34,606 nt of DNA from a virus. The notes beneath the pieces are model-generated. The model did not search any database and was not told the DNA's origin. It worked only from the letters and a program-made list of their open reading frames with translations. Both the position numbers and the translations under genes were made by a program. Positions 6,227-12,443 of this stretch are shown in pieces. How positions within the stretch are numbered: the stretch's first letter is position 1; every line of letters starts with the position of its first letter. The stretch spans positions 1 through 34,606 of IMG/VR virus record IMGVR_UViG_3300013132_000128; one strand, given 5' to 3'.

Positions 6227-8018
6227 TTTTGAAACGTATTACGACAAACCGTTTTCGTTATCAAAGATAACCACGGAGGAATACATCCGTGACGAACGCT
6301 TTGAAGTTATCGGTGTAGCCGTAGCGGTAGACGACTCCGAACCGGAATGGTTTAGCGGCACACACGAAGAAACTTCTGCGTGGCTGAACAAGTTTGACTG
6401 GACTAACTCCTTGGCATGCGCCCACAACGCGCAGTTCGATGGGGCTATCTTGTCTTGGATATTTAACATCAAGCCGAAGGGATGGCTTGATACGCTATGC
6501 ATGGCGCGGGCTAAGCATGGGGTGGACTCAAGTGTGAGTCTTAAATCCCTAGCAGAACAATACAAACTGGGAGCAAAGGGAGATGAAGTTATTAACGCGC
6601 TTGGTAAACGGCGCATGGATTTTACTGCTGAAGACCTTGCTCGTTACGCTAGTTATTGTATTAACGATGTTCGCCTTACCCATCGTTTGCTTAATTGCTT
6701 GCTTGCTGAGTTCCCTGCGAAAGAACTGAAGGTTATCGACTTAACGCTGCGTATGTTCACCGAGCCTGTGCTTGAGTTGAACCTGCCGTTGCTTGAGTCC
6801 CATCTGGAATCCGTCAAGGACAAGAAAGCCAAGTTGCTCGCCGCTGCCGAGGCAGACCGCGAGTCGCTTATGAGCAACGACAAATTTGCTGAACTGCTTA
6901 CGCGATTAGGAATAGAACCGCCCAAGAAAATCAGCAGCCGCACAGGGAAAGAAGCGTGGGCATTCGCCAAGACTGACGAAGAGTTCAAGGAACTACTTAA
7001 CCATTCAGACCCACGTGTACAGACGTTGGTCGGTGCGCGGCTTGGTACAAAAACTACTTTGGAAGAATCACGCACACAGCGGTTTATAGATATCAGTCTG
7101 CGTGGCAAGTTGCCGGTGCCAATTAAATACTACGCAGCACACACTGGCAGATGGGGCGGCGAGGACAAGATCAATCTTCAGAACCTGCCGCGTGAAAGCA
7201 ATTTGAAGAACGCAATCGTAGCCCCTGATGGCTACGTCATAATTGACTGTGACTCATCACAGATCGAAGCCCGTACGGTTGCTTGGCTTGCAGGGCAGAA
7301 CGATTTGGTCGAAGCGTTTGACGAAGGCCAAGATGTATACAAGATCATGGCGGCTACCATCTACAAAGTGCCTATCGAAGAAGTCACCAAGGCCCAACGA
7401 TTTGTAGGAAAAACAACTATTTTGGGTGCTGGGTACGGTATGGGCGGTACCAAGTTTCAGTTACAACTTAAGGCGTTCAACGTTGATGTAGATATCGACG
7501 AGTGCAACCGCATCATTGACGTATACAGGGAAACATATCCAAGCATACCTGCGCTATGGCGACAGGCTCAGAAGTGTATTGAGTTTATTTTGCTCAAGAA
7601 AGCAGCGCCATTTGGCAGCGTAGATGTTGTGCAGTTTGATCCACGACAACGCGGCTTCCTGTTACCGAGTGGACTGTGGCAGCGATACGAGGGGCTGCGT
7701 AAGGTCGATGACGGTACAAAGATCGAATACGAGTACGGCACACGTAAAGGCGCGGTCAAGATTTATGGTGGGAAGATTGTTGAAAACATTTGCCAAGCCG
7801 TGGCAAGATGTGTGATTGCCGAGCAAATGATCAGGATTTCAAAACGCTACCGAGTTGTGTTGACCGTGCATGACGCTATTGCTTGCATAGCACCCGAGGC
7901 CGAGGCTGAAGAAGCGCAACGGTACGTTGAGGAATGCATGAGATGGCGACCGACATGGGCTGCTACCCTGCCGTTGAACTGCGAGTCAGGTGTAGGTAAA
8001 AGTTACGGGGATTGCTGA
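6207..8018 (+). CDS. family A DNA polymerase with 3'-5' exonuclease
   Basis: This 603-residue protein replicates the phage genome. The N-terminus is a DEDD proofreading exonuclease: IDFET (Asp6, Glu8), HNAQFDG near residue 75 and YCINDVRL near 150. The polymerase motifs follow: motif A DSSQIEAR (Asp349 catalytic), motif B RFVGKTTILGAGYG (Arg398, Lys402, Leu406, Tyr410) and motif C VHDA (Asp556 catalytic). Leu406 aligns with Phe762 of E. coli Pol I. The usual motif C Glu is Ala557. No 5'-3' exonuclease domain is present. The ATG at 6207 directly precedes the exonuclease strand, so the start is firm. The stop overlaps the nuclease gene as TGATG. Confidence 0.95.
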   Translation: MTILTIDFETYYDKPFSLSKITTEEYIRDERFEVIGVAVAVDDSEPEWFSGTHEETSAWLNKFDWTNSLACAHNAQFDGAILSWIFNIKPKGWLDTLCMARAKHGVDSSVSLKSLAEQYKLGAKGDEVINALGKRRMDFTAEDLARYASYCINDVRLTHRLLNCLLAEFPAKELKVIDLTLRMFTEPVLELNLPLLESHLESVKDKKAKLLAAAEADRESLMSNDKFAELLTRLGIEPPKKISSRTGKEAWAFAKTDEEFKELLNHSDPRVQTLVGARLGTKTTLEESRTQRFIDISLRGKLPVPIKYYAAHTGRWGGEDKINLQNLPRESNLKNAIVAPDGYVIIDCDSSQIEARTVAWLAGQNDLVEAFDEGQDVYKIMAATIYKVPIEEVTKAQRFVGKTTILGAGYGMGGTKFQLQLKAFNVDVDIDECNRIIDVYRETYPSIPALWRQAQKCIEFILLKKAAPFGSVDVVQFDPRQRGFLLPSGLWQRYEGLRKVDDGTKIEYEYGTRKGAVKIYGGKIVENICQAVARCVIAEQMIRISKRYRVVLTVHDAIACIAPEAEAEEAQRYVEECMRWRPTWAATLPLNCESGVGKSYGDC

Positions 8019-8680
8019 TGACATCGTACAGTTGGTCGTATTCGTCGTTGGACTTGTTCCAACAATGTCCGCACAAGTATTACCGACTGAAGGTAAAGAA
8101 GGACATCAAGGAACCCGTCAGCGAGCATCTTGTGTATGGACTCGACATGCACAAGGCAGCAGAAGAATACATCAAGGATGGCAAGTCAGTACCGGATCGG
8201 TTCAAGTTCCTGATACCCGCTCTCGACAAACTCAAGGGGTACGCTGGAGAGAAACTTTGCGAGTACCGAATGGGTTTGACTAAAAGTCTAGCTCCGTGTG
8301 GCTTCTTCGATAAAGATGTTTGGTGGAGAGGCATTGCTGATTTAATAATTTTAAGTGATGACTTTGCAAAAATTGTTGACTACAAAACGGGCAAGTCATC
8401 CAAGCATGCGGATACCAAGCAATTGGAGATACTGTCGCTGGCAGTATTCAAGCACTTCCCACAGATCAAACGCATCAAGGGCGGGCTGCTGTTTGTAGTT
8501 GCTAATGAGTTTGTGAAAGGCAACTTTGATGTGGAGCAGAGTCATATTTACTGGCAGCGATGGCTAACCGGAACCGCTCAGTTGGAGAAAGCGTTTGAGG
8601 TTGACGTATGGAACCCGCGTCCGAACTTCACATGCAAGAAGTGGTGTCCGGTTAAAGACTGCACGCATAACGGGAGATAG
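8018..8680 (+). CDS. Cas4/RecB-like PD-(D/E)XK exonuclease with probable Fe-S cluster
   Basis: Start ATG 8018 forms TGATG with the polymerase stop. The 220-residue protein has the Cas4/RecB nuclease pattern: His45, GIAD with Asp108, VDYKTGK with Asp121 and Lys123, and Gln135 in the following helix. Cys17 (FQQCPHKY) at the N-terminus and Cys206, Cys210 and Cys215 near the C-terminus (CKKWCPVKDC) match the four-Cys arrangement that holds an iron-sulphur cluster in Cas4 and AddB. It probably trims DNA ends during recombination or replication. No CRISPR array or cas1 is nearby, so it is a phage recombination-type nuclease. Confidence 0.88.
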   Translation: MTSYSWSYSSLDLFQQCPHKYYRLKVKKDIKEPVSEHLVYGLDMHKAAEEYIKDGKSVPDRFKFLIPALDKLKGYAGEKLCEYRMGLTKSLAPCGFFDKDVWWRGIADLIILSDDFAKIVDYKTGKSSKHADTKQLEILSLAVFKHFPQIKRIKGGLLFVVANEFVKGNFDVEQSHIYWQRWLTGTAQLEKAFEVDVWNPRPNFTCKKWCPVKDCTHNGR

Positions 8681-8682
8681 AA

Positions 8683-9006
8683 ATGTCAGACATAAAAGTT
8701 AAATTAAGTGAATCCGGTATAGATACACCGCTGTTTCATGACTATGAATATCACTATCCCGCGAAGAATCGAGGGGCTAACCAAGATTATTTGACGCTTG
8801 TTATTGAAAATAATGGCGGTAACTTTTTGTCGGTGGCTTTGTACGATGAAGGCGATAGGAAGATAATTTCTCGCAATCAAGATGTCAGTAAGATACTTAT
8901 TCAGATTGACGGTGGTATTGAACATACCGATTTTTTCAACATGCTAAAACTTATTAAAGAAGCGCACGAAGTTAGTAATGCGCTGGGAGGCACACATGGC
9001 TCGTGA
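8683..9006 (+). CDS. hypothetical protein, 107 aa
   Basis: ATG 8683 follows GGGAG about eight bases upstream. The protein is probably beta-rich in the middle (YLTLVIENNGGNFLSVALYDEGDRKI is a run of strand-like segments) with helices at the C-terminus (FFNMLKLIKEAHEVSNALG). It has no Cys cluster or catalytic signature. It sits between two nuclease genes and overlaps the HNH gene by 11 bases. The A/T-rich codons at its 5' end differ slightly from the neighbours. I do not recognise it. Confidence 0.65.
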   Translation: MSDIKVKLSESGIDTPLFHDYEYHYPAKNRGANQDYLTLVIENNGGNFLSVALYDEGDRKIISRNQDVSKILIQIDGGIEHTDFFNMLKLIKEAHEVSNALGGTHGS

Positions 9007-9247
9007 TTACCGTCGTGAATACGACAACTACCAAGGCAAGCCCGAACAACTAAAGAACCGTGCTAAACGTAATTCTGCTCGTGCCAAGATGATGGCAGCC
9101 GGGCGTGTACGTAAAGGCGACGGTAAAGATGTTGACCACAAGCAACCGTTGAGCAAGGGCGGATCAGCAGGTAAATCAAACCTGCGAGTTGTCAGCACCC
9201 ACGCTAACCGTGCATTTAAGCGGCAGAAGGATCGGAAACCTGTTTGA
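8996..9247 (+). CDS. small HNH endonuclease, 83 aa
   Basis: I start at ATG 8996, with GGGAGG at 8985-8990. The HNH motif is VDHKQPLSKGG (Asp47, His48), followed by SNLRVVSTHANR, which supplies Asn62 and Asn71. The first 40 residues are strongly basic. Minimal HNH proteins like this occur in many phages, either as homing-type nucleases or as nicking enzymes in replication or packaging. With no intron or flanking split gene visible, a replication role seems more likely. The stop overlaps the helicase start as TGATG. Confidence 0.85.
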   Translation: MARDYRREYDNYQGKPEQLKNRAKRNSARAKMMAAGRVRKGDGKDVDHKQPLSKGGSAGKSNLRVVSTHANRAFKRQKDRKPV

Positions 9248-10797
9248 TGCAGATCATCGACAACAAGGCACTTCTATTGCGTGTCAAGGAACCCGAGCGG
9301 ATTACTGCTGTGATTCACAACGCTAAGAAACTTAACGACAACGAAGTGCTGGTCAAATGGGGGGTGGAGGAAGCACAGATTCTCAAGAATCTACGGCTCA
9401 AGGATGTGCCGTCCCCCATTATGCGAGATTACGTATGGTCAGGATTACAAAAGCCGTTTAAGCATCAGTACGACACGGCTGCGTTTTTGACCTTGCATCG
9501 GCGGGCTTTCTGCTTCAACGAGCAAGGCACTGGCAAGACGGCATCGGCTATCTGGGCTGCGGACTACTTGATGCAGCAAGGGTTTATACGCCGTGTGCTT
9601 GTGTTATGCCCGCTATCCATCATGCAGTCGGCTTGGGAGAACGATCTCTTCAAGTTTGCCACGCATCGGACATGCGCTATCGCGCATAGTTACTCCAAGG
9701 AGAAGCGCATACAGGCGGTGCAAGGCGATGCCGAGTTCGTGATTTGCAACTACGATGGTTTGAATATTGTAAAAGAAGCCGTGATAAAGGGTGGCTTTGA
9801 TCTGGTGATTATTGACGAAGCCAACGCCTACAAGAACGTAAGCACAAAAAGATGGAAGGTACTGAACTCCATACTCATGCCGTCCACTTGGGTATGGATG
9901 ATGACGGGTACGCCAGCGGCGCAGACACCGACAGATGCTTACGGACTAGCCAAGATCATTAACCCAAGCGGTGTGCCAAAATTTTTTGGATCTTTTCGGG
10001 ATCAAGTGCTATTCAAAGTATCCCAGTTTCGATGGGTACCGAAGCCTTCTTCCCAACAAATCGTACACAACGCACTACAACCAGCAATACGTTTTACCAA
10101 AGACGAATGTCTGGATCTGCCGGAAATGACTTACGTCATGCGTGATGTACCGCTCACCCCGCAGCAGACTACGTACTACGAAGAGATTCGTAAACAGATG
10201 CTTACAATTGCAGCGGGCGAGGAGATTACCGCCGTCAACGCAGCCGCAAGCCTAAACAAGTTATTACAACTTTCATGTGGCGCGGTCTACTCGGATAGTG
10301 GAGAAATCATAGCGTTTGATGCGAAGAACCGCATGGCTGCGCTACTGGAGGTCATCGAGGAGGCAAGCCAAAAAGTAATCATATTTGCCCCGTTTCGCCA
10401 CGCCATCGAGATCATTGCGGAGGAACTGAAGAAGAACAAGATCTCCTGCGAGATCATCAACGGTGCAGTCCCGGCTACCAAGCGTTCAGAAATTTTCAAG
10501 AAATTTCAAGAAGATCCAGAACCGCGAGTGCTTGTCATACAGCCTCAAGCAGCAGCACACGGTGTCACGTTGCATGCGGCCAACGTTGTTGTTTGGTGGG
10601 GACCGATAACGTCTATTGAGACTTATTTGCAGGCCAATGCCCGCGTCCACCGTGCGGGCCAGCACCATCCATGCACAGTAGTACACTTGCAAGGCAGTCC
10701 TGTTGAGAAGCGCATCTACAAGATGCTGTCTCAGAAATTAGATGTGCATACCAAGTTGATCGAACTTTATAGAAACTTTGTGTCGGAGGTTGCTTGA
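9247..10797 (+). CDS. SNF2-type SF2 DNA helicase/translocase
   Basis: The ATG at 9247 overlaps the HNH stop (TGATG). The 516-residue protein has the SF2 helicase motifs in order: Q-like FKHQYDTAAFL (71-81), Walker A NEQGTGKT (91-98), motif Ia VLCPLSIM, motif II IIDEAN (DEAN 190-193, where SNF2 proteins usually have DEAH), motif III MTGTP (219-223) and motif VI QANARVHRAGQ (462-472). The RVHRAGQ form is typical of SNF2 proteins. No accessory domain is seen, as in other phage SNF2 helicases. It probably remodels replication forks or recombination intermediates using ATP. It is the last gene before the promoter at 10794. Confidence 0.92.
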   Translation: MQIIDNKALLLRVKEPERITAVIHNAKKLNDNEVLVKWGVEEAQILKNLRLKDVPSPIMRDYVWSGLQKPFKHQYDTAAFLTLHRRAFCFNEQGTGKTASAIWAADYLMQQGFIRRVLVLCPLSIMQSAWENDLFKFATHRTCAIAHSYSKEKRIQAVQGDAEFVICNYDGLNIVKEAVIKGGFDLVIIDEANAYKNVSTKRWKVLNSILMPSTWVWMMTGTPAAQTPTDAYGLAKIINPSGVPKFFGSFRDQVLFKVSQFRWVPKPSSQQIVHNALQPAIRFTKDECLDLPEMTYVMRDVPLTPQQTTYYEEIRKQMLTIAAGEEITAVNAAASLNKLLQLSCGAVYSDSGEIIAFDAKNRMAALLEVIEEASQKVIIFAPFRHAIEIIAEELKKNKISCEIINGAVPATKRSEIFKKFQEDPEPRVLVIQPQAAAHGVTLHAANVVVWWGPITSIETYLQANARVHRAGQHHPCTVVHLQGSPVEKRIYKMLSQKLDVHTKLIELYRNFVSEVA

Positions 10798-10822
10798 CAG
10801 TGTAAAGCAAGAGGCATAAATT
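10794..10822 (+). promoter_or_regulatory. sigma-70-like promoter for the second early operon
   Basis: TTGACA at 10794-10799 is a perfect -35 hexamer, separated by exactly 17 bases from TAAATT at 10817-10822. It overlaps the last codons of the helicase gene. The predicted start near 10829 leaves a short leader carrying AAGGAG before the ATG at 10846. It is the best-matching host-type promoter I found in the window and indicates use of host RNA polymerase. Confidence 0.75.
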
Positions 10823-10845
10823 CATAGACCCACAAGGAGAACAGC

Positions 10846-11226
10846 ATGAGTGCAATGAATGCAGAAAAACTTGCGGCAGTCTACGTAAAGATACGAGACG
10901 CTCGCAGAGACTTGGCAAAAGAAGATGAGAAGTTAAAGGCACAACTTGATGTTGTGGCTGAGCAATTACTAGAGATATGCAAAGCGCAGGGTGCTCAAAC
11001 CATCCGCACTGAGCATGGCACCATTTCGCGCAGACTGAACAAACACTACTGGACTAACGATTGGGATTCGTTTTTTCGATTCGTCAAAGAAAACGACGCC
11101 TTCTCGTTGCTCCAGCATCGCATCCATAACGCGAATATGGAGCAGTTCCTTGAAGAGAACCAAAACCTTCACCCGCCGGGGTTACAGGCAGACATCGGAC
11201 AAACCGTGGTTATTGTAAAACGCTAA
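10846..11226 (+). CDS. conserved phage protein with N-terminal coiled coil, 126 aa
   Basis: The ATG at 10846 follows AAGGAG by about seven bases and is the first gene after the promoter at 10794. Residues 5-50 form a charged helix likely to coil (KIRDARRDLAKEDEKLKAQLD). The C-terminal part has a conserved-looking pattern: GTISRRLNKHYWTNDWDSF, then LLQHRIHNANMEQFLEEN and a PPGL turn before a final strand. I recognise this as a family common in phages next to ssDNA-binding proteins, but with no firm function. A link to the following ssDNA-binding protein is likely from position. Confidence 0.78.
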   Translation: MSAMNAEKLAAVYVKIRDARRDLAKEDEKLKAQLDVVAEQLLEICKAQGAQTIRTEHGTISRRLNKHYWTNDWDSFFRFVKENDAFSLLQHRIHNANMEQFLEENQNLHPPGLQADIGQTVVIVKR

Positions 11227-11235
11227 GGAGCGCAT

Positions 11236-12123
11236 ATGAGCAATGATATTGCTGTTCTGGATTCAGGGTTGCCAGATTACTTAAAGACCCTGCAAGTTGA
11301 CGACACTACTAAGGCTCTTATGGGCGGCGGTAGTGGATCGCAATCCAAGCGCATCTCCATTCGTGGAAGCGTGTGGAGACTCATGATCAATGGTAAGGAA
11401 GTGACCCATAACGAGGATCGCCATCTGAACGTGGTGATTGTCGCTGCTGCGCCGAAGGTATCGCGTACGTACTACGCACAGCAGTATCAGGAAGGTGGCG
11501 AGGTTGTCGCACCTGATTGTTGGTCGGCTGATGGTGATGTGCCTGATGCCAAGGCTGCATCGCCGCAGTCTAAGCGTTGCGTAGATTGCCCTCAGAATAT
11601 TGCTGGCTCTGGACAAGGCAATAGCCGTGCTTGTCGCTATAGTCAGCGTATTGCTGTCGTGCTTGCCAACGATGTTGGTGGTGACGTATTCCAGTTGACG
11701 CTGCCTTCTACTTCTATTTTTGGAGAAGGAACTAACGGCAAGTGGCCCCTGCAAGCCTATGGCAAGATGCTTGGTAGCAAGGGTATCCCAGTGACCGCAG
11801 TCGTTACCGAGATGCGGTTCGATACCAATAGTGCTACCCCGAAAGTCAACTTCAAGGCAGTCAAGTTCTTGGAAGCAGATCAGCATCAGATCGCTATCAA
11901 GCAAGGCCAGACTGACGTTGCCAAACGTGCAATCACCATGACGGTTGCCGAGGTTGATGGCGTTAAGACTAAGGCGCTACCCACTCCGAAGGCCGCAGCA
12001 GAACCTGCACCTGTGGAAGAAGTGGTGGTTGCTGAACCTGTGAAGCGTGTTTCAAAGAAGGTCGAGGAGGCCGCAGCCAGCAAGCCTGATCTGTCTAAGA
12101 TCCTTGCTGATTGGGATGACTGA
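11236..12123 (+). CDS. probable ssDNA-binding protein with zinc ribbon
   Basis: ATG 11236 is preceded by AAGGAG. Residues 38-90 contain strands like an OB-type core. A four-Cys cluster (Cys95, Cys115, Cys118, Cys133) probably binds zinc. The core ends near 225 and is followed by a low-complexity Ala/Pro/Val/Glu/Lys linker (about 240-280). The last residues (ILADWDD) are acidic with an aromatic, as in the C-terminal tails with which single-stranded-DNA-binding proteins recruit polymerase and helicase. Position between the conserved coiled-coil protein and the primase-helicase supports this role. The assignment is by architecture rather than a clear family motif. Confidence 0.68.
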   Translation: MSNDIAVLDSGLPDYLKTLQVDDTTKALMGGGSGSQSKRISIRGSVWRLMINGKEVTHNEDRHLNVVIVAAAPKVSRTYYAQQYQEGGEVVAPDCWSADGDVPDAKAASPQSKRCVDCPQNIAGSGQGNSRACRYSQRIAVVLANDVGGDVFQLTLPSTSIFGEGTNGKWPLQAYGKMLGSKGIPVTAVVTEMRFDTNSATPKVNFKAVKFLEADQHQIAIKQGQTDVAKRAITMTVAEVDGVKTKALPTPKAAAEPAPVEEVVVAEPVKRVSKKVEEAAASKPDLSKILADWDD

Positions 12124-12359
12124 TGGCGATCATTAAGGGCTACACAACTTTAATGGTACAGGCAGTTTATGAAGCGAATGCTTTTTATCTTGGTGTGCAA
12201 TTAGCCAAGATTTGCATTCGGCTGAACATTCCTGTTGTTGATGTTGCGGAGTACCTTAAAGTGAGCAGACAAACTGTTTACTCGTGGTTCATGGGTAAGC
12301 GAGATGTCTCTCCCAAGTACGCTGAACAGGTACAGAAACTAATCGACAAATTGTCGTAA
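12123..12359 (+). CDS. small XRE-like helix-turn-helix protein, 78 aa
   Basis: The ATG overlaps the previous stop as TGATG. Residues 38-60 are a helix-turn-helix: VVDVAEYLKVSRQTVYSWFMGKR, the pattern of Cro/XRE-type DNA-binding proteins, followed by a helix to the end. The N-terminal 30 residues are helical and hydrophobic enough for dimer contact. It may regulate the operon that starts at 10794 or the primase-helicase gene after it. No operator can be assigned with certainty. Confidence 0.78.
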   Translation: MAIIKGYTTLMVQAVYEANAFYLGVQLAKICIRLNIPVVDVAEYLKVSRQTVYSWFMGKRDVSPKYAEQVQKLIDKLS

Positions 12360-12365
12360 AAGTAG

Positions 12366-12415
12366 GTGGGCTAGGTTCGCTACCGAAAAGGGCATCGCCG
12401 TCTGCCCCTGCCCAC
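12366..12415 (+). promoter_or_regulatory. structured leader upstream of the primase-helicase gene
   Basis: This 84-base gap (12360-12443) holds nested inverted repeats: outer stem GTGGGC (12366-12371) with GCCCAC (12410-12415), and inner hairpin GGGCA (12390-12394) with TGCCC (12403-12407) around an eight-base loop, plus a weak GGT/ACC element between them. There is no T-run directly after the outer stem strong enough for a terminator, and the next gene's ribosome site is 19 bases downstream. It could control translation or processing. Confidence 0.4.
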
Positions 12416-12443
12416 TCTATTTGACGGTCTTTTGAGGACGGCT

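Noticed and set aside
8018-8680. Cas4-like nuclease as sign of a CRISPR system
   Set aside because: There is no array, cas1 or cas2; Cas4-type nucleases of this kind are common in phages.
8996-9247. HNH gene as an intron- or intein-borne homing endonuclease
   Set aside because: No split gene, intron ends or intein splice residues are visible around it; flanking genes overlap it directly and are intact.
12366-12415. tRNA-like element (GGTTCGC resembles a T-loop)
   Set aside because: No acceptor stem, anticodon arm or correct spacing can be drawn; the stems present do not form a cloverleaf.
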